A stretch of 26,949 nucleotides of DNA from CAZMLC01 sp964567125 (GTDB lineage: Bacteria > Verrucomicrobiota > Kiritimatiellia > RFP12 > UBA1067): NCBI GenBank assembly GCA_964567125.1, contig CAZMLC010000035.1, forward strand, positions 1 to 26,949, written 5' to 3'. The notes under the pieces were generated by a model. It was not told the DNA's origin. It saw nothing but the letters and a program-made list of their open reading frames with translations, and did no database searches. Position numbers and translations under genes: made by a program. Positions 1 to 8,226 of the stretch are shown piece after piece. Position 1 is the first letter of the stretch. Every line of letters starts with the position of its first letter.

Positions 1-274
1 GCGCGCCGCCCGTCAAGGTCCACGTCCCAGCCAGCGCAGGATAGAATGTCAGATGGCCGACCGACGTCACGCTTTGCGTCGGCAAGGAGACCACGCCCGG
101 CGTCACGTTGGTGAAAAAGACCGTATCGCCGGCCTGCGGCAACGTCCCGTTACGCCAATTCGCCGTATCGTTCCACGCGCCGCCGCCATTGGCAACCCAG
201 ACGCAGTCAGCAGCCACCACACTGCCCGCAAGGAATCCACTCAACACAAAGCCACAAGCATATTTCAAATTCAT
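1..274 (-). CDS. Giant secreted beta-repeat protein, N-terminal fragment (cut by window edge)
   Basis: This is the first 91 codons of a minus-strand gene that runs off the left edge of the window. The ATG at 274 follows a GAGGAG ribosome binding site with an 8-nt spacer. The product opens with a signal peptide (MNLKYACGFVLSGFLAGSVVAA), then a Trp-rich module: residues around 26-60 show W-V-A-N-G-G-G-A-W-N-D-T-A-N-W-R-N-G, then P-Q-A-G-D-T and F-F-T-N. The same module starts the 1573-aa protein at 407-5128 and the giant protein at 19629-24633, so this is a third member of one secreted family. After it the sequence turns into Thr/Ser/Gly-rich beta-strand sequence (V-G-H-L-T-F-Y-P, G-T-W-T-L-T-G-G) typical of autotransporter-associated beta-strand repeats. 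Its function is unknown; a surface or extracellular carbohydrate-related role is inferred. Confidence 0.85.
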   Translation of the reverse strand, partial: MNLKYACGFVLSGFLAGSVVAADCVWVANGGGAWNDTANWRNGTLPQAGDTVFFTNVTPGVVSLPTQSVTSVGHLTFYPALAGTWTLTGGA

Positions 275-354
275 TACACAAACTCCTCGTAAATACTCAA
301 CACCCAAACGTATAAAATGTATCATCGTCCCAACGGAAGTTCTAGCCCTTTTTC

Positions 355-385
355 AAAAAAAGAGGCCCTGATTGCTCAGGGCCTC
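355..385 (-). terminator. Rho-independent terminator after the 1573-aa secreted protein gene
   Basis: A perfect 9-bp stem (GAGGCCCTG at 362-370 with CAGGGCCTC at 377-385) has a 6-nt loop. On the minus strand it is followed by seven T residues (361-355). It lies 21 nt past the stop codon at 407-409 and separates that gene from the gene starting at 274. Confidence 0.9.
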
Positions 386-406
386 CAAATCCGCCATCCG
401 TACCGT

Positions 407-3400
407 TTAACGCACCAGCAGCAAGGTCGCCTTGCCGCTGACGACCGCGTAGAGCGTCGTATCGACAACTTCGAGACGCGCGCTGAAGATGTTTTGATCC
501 ACGCCGTGAATCGTCCAGCCGCTGACGTGCGCAGCGCCTGAAACCGACTGCGCGGAAACCAGCGCGAAATGACCCTTCTGCGCCACCTCCGGCTGGAACG
601 TCAGTACGCCAGTGCCCTCGATGCTCAAGCTTCCCGCCACGTCGAGCGTCTGCGTACCATCCAGCGTCACACGGACCCCATCGCCCCAGGCCAGGCTGTC
701 CACGCGCAACGATGAGGCAGGCGTGAACGATTCCGTGACGCGCAACGTTCCATTGCTGATCGCACCAGCACCGGAGACATTCTTGATCGTGTGCGTATGG
801 CCGCCCATGTCCAGCACACCGGGTCCGCCGACCTGGACCGTGTCAATCCCGACGTCCGCCACATATTCACCGTAGCGCGTTTTGCCGAACCATTTGCTTT
901 GCAGATAGAGCTCAACCTGTTGACGCTCGTCTTCGCTCAGCATTCTGTCATATAGCAAATATTCCGCAATACGCTGTCCACCGAAACGCCACGTGCGGTC
1001 TCGCGCCAGCGTTTCCGCCACAAGTACATCGTTCCCGGTCATCTGCACCCCCAAGGTCTGGTACCCGCCACTCATCCCTTGCACCGTCGGGATGACCACG
1101 GTTCCATCAACATAAACCGGGGAACTACCGTTCTTGAGCGAGTCAGGCACTTCAGCGCGTTCAACACCGACAATCGGATCGCCCGCCAACGCGCCCGTCT
1201 GGCCACCGCGATGCAACGGTGCCTTGTTGGGATCCGTTGTGCAGATCAGGAAGTTTCCACCCTCCTGCGTACCGATAACCAGAAACGCCGACTTGACTGC
1301 AGCAAAGCTGGTGCTGAAATCAAGGAAACGGCTCTTGCTCTTGTCCGCCGTGCGATAAAAGGGTCCAAAGTCGACAACGGGCAGACCGTTCAGCTCGTTG
1401 GTCAGCAGAACAGGATAGTATGTGGCCTCCGTATTGGTCGCCCAGGCATTGCCGAGCAGGCTCGTCCATCCCGCGACGTAATTGGTGCCATTCTGCTGCA
1501 CGAGCGCGAGACTATCAGCCGCGCTCGCATCCAGATGGAAAAGTTTGCCGGCTGCGGGAAGCTCGGCTGGCAAGTCCTGCCCCTTTAGGGCGACAATTCC
1601 GTTCGAAACAACCAATGAGCGCGCCGCATCAGCATACGTGTAGAGCCCGACCGTCGTGGCATCATTCTTCACCCACGTATTCGAGACCACGACCTGATCG
1701 CAGACAATCACCGGTGCCGCATTTGAAGCAAACGCCAGCGTACCGCCTGCAAGCGCAAGCTGCCCAACCTTGGCCTCGCTGCCCACATAACCGCCGGGGA
1801 GACGATTGAACCATTTGCGTTGCAAATAGGCCTCGACATCGCGCCGTTCCTGATCCGTCAGTACGCGATTGTAGATCAACACTTCACCTAACCGCTGTCC
1901 TCCCGTCAGATTGAGGACACCGGGTTCATAGCGATCGACAGCGAAGGCGGACGCACTGCCGCTGCCGGACGAGTAGATCGTGACATTGTCCGGCGCTGTC
2001 ACAAGGCTGACAACCTGATATCCGCCATTCAGCCGTGCCAACCCCGCATCAACAAGCGTGCCGTCAATACGCGTCGCACCATTCGCCACGCGCGGATTGA
2101 AATTGTCTTTCCACGGGAAGTGATTGTCAATCGCCGGACGGTAGAAGATATTGCCATCGGCTTTTTTGCTACCCAGCATCACGCCGCCGAAATTCTGCGA
2201 ACCGATCACCCAGAACACCGTGCGGATGGTATTCACCGCCGTGTCCCACAGCAGACACTGCTTGCTGTTCCGCGCACCGAAATCGATCACCGGCAGACCG
2301 TTCAAGGCATTCGGCAGCACCGTCGGCGCCACGCCATCCGCAGGCGGCACAGCATAGCGCGGCCCGCCCGAGGCATCGCTGACCTTCTCAATGGTCACAC
2401 CATCGCCGGCAACCTGGATGCTGTCCGCCTTGGACGCATCCACGTGAAACTCCAAGCCGCCCGGCAGCACAAAGGGATCGGGCAGTTCGCGGTTCGCAAT
2501 CTGAACGACGCCCTCCTCCAGCTGCAGTTTTCCACTCAGCGTATCCAGCTGCTCAACCAGCAATGTGCCCGCGCCTTTTTTAACGAGTGTTCCCGGCCCG
2601 CTCAACGCGCCCACCCGGACCGCATTGGTGGAAATCACCGCGACCGCAGCAGCCTGTCCGTTGGCCGCGCCAGCGCGCACTTCGCCAATAATCTCGTCCG
2701 ACGCGGAGGCCTGATATCCCGCCGCAGGCTTGGGCAGCCACTTCTTCATCAGCCAATTCTGCACAGCGGTACGTTCCTCCCACATGAGCATGCGATCATA
2801 AATCACCACTTCGCAGATTTTCTGTCCACCCGTACGCGAGGTCTTGCCGAGCTCCCAGCGATCCGTGGCAAACGCGGAGGCGCGCGCCAGATTGTTTGAG
2901 CTCAACGCATAGGTAATCACAACCGGTTCACAGTTGAGCGTCGTGCGCTCCGGATCGACAAACAATCCGTTCACATAGACCAGTCCCCCTTTGATGCCTG
3001 ACGCCTCATAGCCCGGATACGCCATCAGCCCGTAGGCTCCGCGATGGAAGTGCGCGCTGTTGCCCGCATTCTTCACATCGCCCAACAGGAAGTTTTCACC
3101 ATTGTTTCCCGGATCGGCAAAGACCAGAAACGCGGTCTGAATCGTCGTGTTCGTGTGGTTCCACAGCATACACTGTCCGGAACCCGTCGTCGCGAAATCA
3201 ATGTAGGGTAGTCCGTTGAGCGCATTCGTGACATAGAGCGGCAGCGGCGCGCCTGGCGCTGCAACCGCGGCACGTCCGTTCCCCGTGCAATCCGCCCACA
3301 CGCTGACGCGGTTTGTCGCATCGCGTGTCAGCGTCTCGGCGACGCTCGCATCAACGTGGAAGAACGTATTGGAAATCGGCGATGTCGCCGGTGCCGCAGG

Positions 3401-5128
3401 CAGAGCCATGCCGTCCGCGCTCAGCGCCAGCGTCCCATTGACAACCTGTAGAGGGTGAACAGGGGCATGCGCTGTACGGGCGAGTTGCAATGTGCCGCCG
3501 CCGCTCACACCATTGCCGGCGCGCGCGCCAACATAGCGCTCAGCAGCGACGGTTGCCTGCGGCTCGACGACCAGAGGCGTGGTCGAATTTTCTGCATAAA
3601 TCTCGCGCGCCTCAAGGTCCACCGGAACGATCGTTGCCGGAATGTTTTTCCACTTTTGCAAGAGGTATTGCTCCGTCTGCTTGAATTCAGCCTCTGAAAG
3701 TGTCCGCGTATAAACAATCAGTTCCGCAATCTTGGCGCCTCCATAGCGATAGGCGCGATCGAGAGCCAAAGAGCCAATCGTCGCCGTTGTCGGGCCTGTC
3801 CGCACCGCCAGCACATCATAGTTGTCCTTTCCGCTGAGCAAAGTTGAAGGCAGATTCGTTACGCGCGTTCCGTTCTTTGAAAAGTAGAAATCGCCGACCT
3901 TAAACGTCCACAAGGGTTCATCTTTGCGTGCCACCTCGACAAGCCCGATATTCCAGTTGTTTCCGCCATTACTTGAACCGACTGCATGAAAATGCGCGGC
4001 GGTTGTATCCGTGAAGACAAAATTCAGCGAACAGAGCACCACGAACGCGCTCTTCGCATTGATGCGCGTTGCGAACCGCATATACGCATTGCTCGTGGAC
4101 GAAGCGGTCATCAGGCCAAAGTCAACAATCGGCAACCCGTTCAACGCGCGCTCCTGCAAGACCGGATACTTCTGCCCGCTGAGTTGACAATAGGCATAAT
4201 TGTCGCCGTAGACGCTGTTCCAGCGCGTCACATAATTCGTCCCGTCCTGCGCGACGATCACCATGGTGTTCGTCTGCGAAGCATCAAGATGCATGTCCGG
4301 CATCGAGGCCGGCATCAACCGTTTGTTCGGATGCGCGCCGACCGTAAGCGGCGTTGAGGAAAACCGCAACGATCCTTCATAGCGATCAGCCCCCTCAACC
4401 CGGACAGAGCCCATCCCAGCCATACGCAGCATTCCGCTGCCGGCCAACTGACCTAAATTGATATCGACCGTGCCACTTCCGCTCGGCACGGCATTAATAC
4501 CGCCGATCTGCTGCTTGAGCCATGTACGCGTGAAATCCTGGGAAAGATTAACGCCGTTCTTGGTCGTGAAGGTGAGATTAATCGTCTGTGTCATGTCAAA
4601 GATAAGCTCAAGCGGTTCGCTCGACAGCGCATTGATATAGGCAGCAGGGCCTGTGTAATCCGACGTCTCCACATTGACCGCCAAATCCCCCAAAATGAGC
4701 TGCGAGGCTATCGCATTCTGTCGATAGAATTTCACCTGCGACGACGAGAGCATGCGTACCCCGCCTGGCGCCTGGACAGGCAGGTAGAAATGCGCAACGC
4801 AACTTCCGCTTCCGATCTCAATGCGCGGAGTGGTGCCCGCCAACGTCAGCGGTCCTGCACCGCGGAAATACCACTGATACACACCCGTATTGTACATGCG
4901 AATGCGCTCAACGGAAACCGCTTCATCCACCTCGATCCAGACGTTGGTCATCAGTGCATTGGTGAAATGCGCCGTGCTTCCCGCAGTCGGCTTCACACCA
5001 TTTGCCCAGTTGTTGGTATCGCTCCAGAGTCCGCCTTGATCAGCAGACCAATACCCGTCCACACCCCAGGCCTGCATTCCCGCAAACAATACCACCATCC
5101 CGAAACAGAACATGCGCAACATAACCAT
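407..5128 (-). CDS. Giant secreted protein with four LamG-like repeats and autotransporter-type beta-strand sequence (1573 aa)
   Basis: The protein is secreted, with a signal peptide at residues 1-22 ending M-Q-A-W-G. The ATG at 5128 is chosen because GAGGAG lies 6 nt upstream; the next ATG, two codons in, would be too far. Residues 24-58 are the Trp-rich N-terminal module (W-S-D-T-N-N-W-A-N-G, then H-F-T-N). Four tandem domains of about 215 aa follow at roughly 279-495, 590-798, 894-1107 and 1197-1413. Each starts H-(L/V)-D-A-S, has (A/E)-L-N-G-L-P-x-(I/V)-D-F about 50 residues later, and ends with x-(I/L)-x-Y-x-R-x-L-x(4)-E and a K-W. This is the concanavalin A/LamG-like layout common in Verrucomicrobia-type secreted proteins. 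A beta-strand repeat of the autotransporter type lies around 843-878 (G-P-G-T-L-V-K-K-G-A-G-T-L-L-V). The C-terminus is A-T-L-L-L-V-R. Carbohydrate or surface binding is inferred; no catalytic motif was seen. Confidence 0.9.
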   Translation of the reverse strand: MVMLRMFCFGMVVLFAGMQAWGVDGYWSADQGGLWSDTNNWANGVKPTAGSTAHFTNALMTNVWIEVDEAVSVERIRMYNTGVYQWYFRGAGPLTLAGTTPRIEIGSGSCVAHFYLPVQAPGGVRMLSSSQVKFYRQNAIASQLILGDLAVNVETSDYTGPAAYINALSSEPLELIFDMTQTINLTFTTKNGVNLSQDFTRTWLKQQIGGINAVPSGSGTVDINLGQLAGSGMLRMAGMGSVRVEGADRYEGSLRFSSTPLTVGAHPNKRLMPASMPDMHLDASQTNTMVIVAQDGTNYVTRWNSVYGDNYAYCQLSGQKYPVLQERALNGLPIVDFGLMTASSTSNAYMRFATRINAKSAFVVLCSLNFVFTDTTAAHFHAVGSSNGGNNWNIGLVEVARKDEPLWTFKVGDFYFSKNGTRVTNLPSTLLSGKDNYDVLAVRTGPTTATIGSLALDRAYRYGGAKIAELIVYTRTLSEAEFKQTEQYLLQKWKNIPATIVPVDLEAREIYAENSTTPLVVEPQATVAAERYVGARAGNGVSGGGTLQLARTAHAPVHPLQVVNGTLALSADGMALPAAPATSPISNTFFHVDASVAETLTRDATNRVSVWADCTGNGRAAVAAPGAPLPLYVTNALNGLPYIDFATTGSGQCMLWNHTNTTIQTAFLVFADPGNNGENFLLGDVKNAGNSAHFHRGAYGLMAYPGYEASGIKGGLVYVNGLFVDPERTTLNCEPVVITYALSSNNLARASAFATDRWELGKTSRTGGQKICEVVIYDRMLMWEERTAVQNWLMKKWLPKPAAGYQASASDEIIGEVRAGAANGQAAAVAVISTNAVRVGALSGPGTLVKKGAGTLLVEQLDTLSGKLQLEEGVVQIANRELPDPFVLPGGLEFHVDASKADSIQVAGDGVTIEKVSDASGGPRYAVPPADGVAPTVLPNALNGLPVIDFGARNSKQCLLWDTAVNTIRTVFWVIGSQNFGGVMLGSKKADGNIFYRPAIDNHFPWKDNFNPRVANGATRIDGTLVDAGLARLNGGYQVVSLVTAPDNVTIYSSGSGSASAFAVDRYEPGVLNLTGGQRLGEVLIYNRVLTDQERRDVEAYLQRKWFNRLPGGYVGSEAKVGQLALAGGTLAFASNAAPVIVCDQVVVSNTWVKNDATTVGLYTYADAARSLVVSNGIVALKGQDLPAELPAAGKLFHLDASAADSLALVQQNGTNYVAGWTSLLGNAWATNTEATYYPVLLTNELNGLPVVDFGPFYRTADKSKSRFLDFSTSFAAVKSAFLVIGTQEGGNFLICTTDPNKAPLHRGGQTGALAGDPIVGVERAEVPDSLKNGSSPVYVDGTVVIPTVQGMSGGYQTLGVQMTGNDVLVAETLARDRTWRFGGQRIAEYLLYDRMLSEDERQQVELYLQSKWFGKTRYGEYVADVGIDTVQVGGPGVLDMGGHTHTIKNVSGAGAISNGTLRVTESFTPASSLRVDSLAWGDGVRVTLDGTQTLDVAGSLSIEGTGVLTFQPEVAQKGHFALVSAQSVSGAAHVSGWTIHGVDQNIFSARLEVVDTTLYAVVSGKATLLLVR

Positions 5129-5270
5129 GACCAGCTCCTCAAAAACTTTTCAACATGAATTGGTCTATGCTACCTCTTTTTAAACCATTATTCGAGTATT
5201 TTTCTGTTTTTCCGCGTGTTTTTCCAAAATCTCAGGAGCATCGGATGTCTCACATGGAGCATGTGCATAA

Positions 5271-5303
5271 ACAAAAACGAGGCCCAGCCCTACGCTGGAC
5301 CTC
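5271..5303 (-). terminator. Rho-independent terminator of hsp20
   Basis: Arms 5279-5288 and 5294-5303 form a 10-bp stem on the minus-strand RNA, with one G-U pair and a 5-nt loop. Five U residues follow (5277-5273). The hairpin starts 23 nt past the Hsp20 stop codon. Confidence 0.85.
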
Positions 5304-5326
5304 GCTGTTGCCTCCTTTCGTTCGGC

Positions 5327-5842
5327 TTACTCGGTTGTAATTGCAACGCGTTTGCGTTCGACCTTGGCCTGTTCAGTCTTGGGCAAGGTCAGCGTCAAAA
5401 CACCTTTCTTGAACTGAGCCTGTACTTTCTCACGATCCACAGTTTCGGGCAATGGAATGAGCCGACTGAATTGCCCGTAACTCATTTCGGAGATGTAGTA
5501 GTTGCGCTTTTTCTCCTCCTGCTCGCGCCGCTTTTCGCCTTTGATGAGAACACCTTCACGGTCGACCTCGACCTCAATGTCCTTCTCGTCTAAGCCCGGC
5601 AGCTCGGCTTTGATCCGGAACTCCTCCTCGGTCTCCGAAACCTCGAACCTGGGCGCTTCAATGAGCGGCTGCTCAAGAATCCGCATTAACGGACGCGGCT
5701 GAACACCCCAAAAGCCATCCATGTCAGCAAAGAAATCCTCCAACAACGTATTCATTCGATGCTGCAGGGAATTGACCGGATACTGGCCGCGAGCGCGCTC
5801 CATGTTCTCTTCTCTCTTTCTCCACGGAATCAGGTCTTTCAT
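5327..5842 (-). CDS. hsp20: Small heat-shock protein, Hsp20/alpha-crystallin family (171 aa)
   Basis: This is a cytoplasmic ATP-independent holdase chaperone of the Hsp20/IbpA family that would bind unfolding proteins and form oligomers. The alpha-crystallin domain spans about residues 62-156. It includes the P-R-F-E-V-S-E-T start, the A-E-L-P-G-L-D-E-K-D-I-E-V strand-loop, and the family signature G-V-L-T-L-T-L-P-K at 147-155. The length is normal. An in-frame upstream extension to 5941 is possible but is rejected, because the ATG at 5842 has an AAAGGAG ribosome binding site 6 nt upstream and the product then begins M-K-D-L-I-P-W, as many bacterial Hsp20 proteins do. The gene is monocistronic, with its own terminator and a sigma-54-type promoter at 5890-5906. 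Confidence 0.96.
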   Translation of the reverse strand: MKDLIPWRKREENMERARGQYPVNSLQHRMNTLLEDFFADMDGFWGVQPRPLMRILEQPLIEAPRFEVSETEEEFRIKAELPGLDEKDIEVEVDREGVLIKGEKRREQEEKKRNYYISEMSYGQFSRLIPLPETVDREKVQAQFKKGVLTLTLPKTEQAKVERKRVAITTE

Positions 5843-5889
5843 GGTACACTCCTTTCCCTTTTGATAGGTTGTTTTTCTGCCTCTTGATA

Positions 5890-5906
5890 TGCAGAGTGCG
5901 TGCCAA
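5890..5906 (-). promoter_or_regulatory. Sigma-54 (RpoN) promoter of hsp20
   Basis: The minus strand reads TTGGCACGCACTCTGCA, which matches the -24/-12 consensus TTGGCACG-N4-TTGCA except for one base. The diagnostic GG and GC are exactly 10 nt apart (GG at 5904-5903, GC at 5892-5891). A start near 5880 gives a leader of about 38 nt before the ATG at 5842. Transcription from such a promoter would need RpoN and an AAA+ enhancer-binding activator, neither of which is in this window. Confidence 0.8.
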
Positions 5907-6006
5907 GTCCACTGAAAGGCGCTTATCTCTTTGATAATCAATGACGTATAAAATTTATTGTCCCAGCGTTGCCCACCAGAAATGTTTCAAAATGTCTCAC
6001 CGCGTG

Positions 6007-6022
6007 TGACATGCTTGTGTCA
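6007..6022. promoter_or_regulatory. Inverted repeat TGACA-N6-TGTCA, possible enhancer site for the sigma-54 promoter
   Basis: Perfect 5-bp half sites separated by 6 nt lie about 100 bp upstream of the sigma-54 promoter, within the usual 80-150 bp range for activator sites. Assignment as an activator site is inference from position and symmetry. It also lies about 35 nt past the stop codon of the gene ending at 6057. Confidence 0.4.
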
Positions 6023-6056
6023 GAGTGACTCGGACTTTTAGAGATCGGCTCGCGCC

Positions 6057-8219
6057 TTAGGGAACGTCGCCGTAAAAGGCGCTGTTGCCGCCTGTACCAA
6101 GCCAGAGACGTGCAGGCCGAAAGGGATCCTGCGCAATCCATGTCACGGCGGTATTGTGGAGTGTCGCATCGGTCACGCTCTGCCACGTTATTCCGCAGTC
6201 GCTGCTCATCATCACCCCGCCGCCACGACATTGATCGTGGTAGGGATGATCGTGCAGGCTGATATACAGCCGCGCGGGGTTGTGCGCATCCACAGTCAGT
6301 GCTTCGCAGAAGCGGCTCGTATAGATCCGCGTCCACGTCCCGTTCGCAAGTTCGCAACGATACGCTCCGCCTGCGGCATAATTTTTCCCCGCCATGCTGC
6401 CACGCAAGGTACAATAGAGCCAACCCGCGTTGATGCGCATTTGCCGAACCTCGCCGAGCGTTCCCGGCGGAGTCACCAGCTGCCAGGTCAGACCGCGATC
6501 CTGACTCGTATAGATCGCGCCAGCCTCGCCCTGCGCAGGCTTTACCGCAACCGCGTAACGCTGCGCAGCCGCATCGACCGTAAAGGCGCAGAGGCGCTCC
6601 GCAGGCAATGTTCCGTTGCGCAGCTGCCACGTCTCCCCGCGATTGGTACTCACACAGATGCCCATCCCCACCGCGAGATAGGCCAACGCGTCGCGCGACA
6701 CATAAAGGTCGCGCGGTCGCGCATTCACCATGCCGTTACCCGGCTTCTCCAGCGATATCCATGTGTGACCGCCATCTGCGCTCGTCATGACCAGTCCATG
6801 GTTGCTGCCCCATTCGCCAAACCCTGCATAGATACGCTGTTTGTCATCCGGATCAAACGCCACGCAGAAGCAGGAATTATCCCGTCCCTTGGGTACGCCC
6901 TGCATGCAACGTTCAAAACTTTTTCCACCGTCCTCGGAGAGCAGAAGCCCAATGTCGTAATACCCGAAATAGACGCGATCCTTGATTGTCGGGTGCGGCG
7001 TCACGCTGTGCAGACACGTCACCTCAAGCCCGGTTCCCGCCAGCTTGCCATCGTGGCGTTCCTGCGTGTAACGCTGTTCCCAGGTGGCAGCCCCGTTGGT
7101 GGTCGCATAGACCATGCCCGAGGTGCCAAAATAGAGCCGCTCGGGATCCAGCGGTGAGAGCGTCAGACACTCCGCGCAGGCCCCCCAGAAGGAGATCCAG
7201 CCCGGCATGACGACGTTGCCCTCTTTTCCGCTGCGATAGCTCCGCGTCCAATGCTGACCGCCATCGATGGTCTTGTAGATCGTACTGTCGGTCCACGGTG
7301 GTGAACCCGCATAGACGATGTCGGGATTCCGCGGATGGATGGCTAGCGTATCCAGCCACGTCGCAAACATGATTGACTGCCCCTCTTTGCCATTCCACTG
7401 CTTCAAGCCCGTATTGCGCGGCTGCCACGTCGCGCCGCCATCGTCGGAACGGTAGACCCCGGCCTGCCACGGCGTCTCGCCGCTCTTGCCCTCCAATGAC
7501 ACGTAGACGATCTCCGGATGCGAGGGCGACTGCGCCAGACGCCGCGTGCGCAGATGCGCCGGCAGCCCTTGACTCGAAAGCGTCCAATGCACACCGCTGT
7601 CGACGCTCGCGTAGACGCCCTTCGCGGTGGTGATCAACAGGCGCTGCGGCTGCTGCGCATGGATCGCGAGGTCGTAAATCGCGAGATCGCCGAGCTGCTT
7701 GTCCACCACGACCTGCTGCCAGGTCGCGCCGCTGTCACTGCTTTTATAAAGCGCGCCCTGTCCGCCGCGCCGTTCGCGCGGCTGGCCAATCGCGGCATAG
7801 ATAATTTCCGGATGCTGCGGATCGAGCGCCAACCTGCTGACCATGGCGGAATAACCATGTTCCTGGACCGGCGGAAATCCCATACGCAGCCACTGGAAAG
7901 TGCGACCGCCATCCGTGCTCGTGTAGACGCCGCTCTTGCCGCCGACGTAGAGGATATCCGGATTATGCGGATGCTCAACCATGCACTCGATGAAATAACA
8001 CTGCAACCCAGCCGTACTGACGCGATAGGTGCGTCCGCCGTCATCCGAGCGGTAAACGCCACCCACATCGCACCCGACGTAGAGCCGGTTCGGATCGTGA
8101 CGGCTCGCAAGGATCGACTGGATCCATCCGCCGCCGCCCGGACCAACCATCTCCCATGCGCCTGCGCACGACCCCAAAAGAAGAATTCCGAACATGTAGG
8201 CAAAGGACGCTGTTTTCAT
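6057..8219 (-). CDS. Exported Asp-box (BNR) beta-propeller protein, GH74-like, probable lipoprotein (720 aa)
   Basis: The N-terminus is a signal peptide with a plausible lipobox L-G-S-C (Cys18), so the protein is probably lipid-anchored; ordinary cleavage after A-G-A is the alternative. About twelve Asp-box motifs (S-x-D-x-G-x-T-W) run through it, for example S-D-D-G-G-R-T-Y near residue 58, then S-T-D-G-G-R-T-F, S-S-D-S-G-A-T-W and, near the end, S-S-D-C-G-I-T-W. This indicates one or two seven-bladed propellers. Residues 27-57 (G-P-G-G-G-G-W-I ... D-V-G-G-V-Y-R) resemble the N-terminus of GH74 xyloglucanases, where the D-V-G-G aspartate is catalytic; here it is Asp51. The size is close to that of GH74 enzymes. 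Activity on a plant beta-glucan is possible but unproven, since many Asp-box proteins are not enzymes. The gene starts 7 nt after the SGNH hydrolase stop without a clear ribosome binding site, which suggests translational coupling. Confidence 0.85.
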   Translation of the reverse strand: MKTASFAYMFGILLLGSCAGAWEMVGPGGGGWIQSILASRHDPNRLYVGCDVGGVYRSDDGGRTYRVSTAGLQCYFIECMVEHPHNPDILYVGGKSGVYTSTDGGRTFQWLRMGFPPVQEHGYSAMVSRLALDPQHPEIIYAAIGQPRERRGGQGALYKSSDSGATWQQVVVDKQLGDLAIYDLAIHAQQPQRLLITTAKGVYASVDSGVHWTLSSQGLPAHLRTRRLAQSPSHPEIVYVSLEGKSGETPWQAGVYRSDDGGATWQPRNTGLKQWNGKEGQSIMFATWLDTLAIHPRNPDIVYAGSPPWTDSTIYKTIDGGQHWTRSYRSGKEGNVVMPGWISFWGACAECLTLSPLDPERLYFGTSGMVYATTNGAATWEQRYTQERHDGKLAGTGLEVTCLHSVTPHPTIKDRVYFGYYDIGLLLSEDGGKSFERCMQGVPKGRDNSCFCVAFDPDDKQRIYAGFGEWGSNHGLVMTSADGGHTWISLEKPGNGMVNARPRDLYVSRDALAYLAVGMGICVSTNRGETWQLRNGTLPAERLCAFTVDAAAQRYAVAVKPAQGEAGAIYTSQDRGLTWQLVTPPGTLGEVRQMRINAGWLYCTLRGSMAGKNYAAGGAYRCELANGTWTRIYTSRFCEALTVDAHNPARLYISLHDHPYHDQCRGGGVMMSSDCGITWQSVTDATLHNTAVTWIAQDPFRPARLWLGTGGNSAFYGDVP

Positions 8220-8226
8220 AGCTTTT

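Noticed and set aside
2120..2899. Plus-strand open frame of 259 codons opposite the 1573-aa secreted protein gene
   Set aside because: Antisense to a conserved LamG-like domain; Arg/His-rich with no domain or start signal.
5251..5265. Dyad CACATG-GAG-CATGTG between the hsp20 terminator and the 1573-aa protein gene
   Set aside because: Perfect 6-bp arms but a 3-nt loop and no T run, no nearby confident promoter, and no second copy in the window; no function can be supported.
5843..5941. N-terminal extension of Hsp20 from an in-frame ATG at 5941
   Set aside because: It would start upstream of the sigma-54 promoter, lacks a ribosome binding site and has no similarity to Hsp20; the ATG at 5842 has an ideal AAAGGAG site.
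6156..7157. Plus-strand open frame of 333 codons opposite the Asp-box protein gene
   Set aside because: Antisense to a gene with twelve clear Asp-box motifs; composition and lack of motifs mark it as a shadow.
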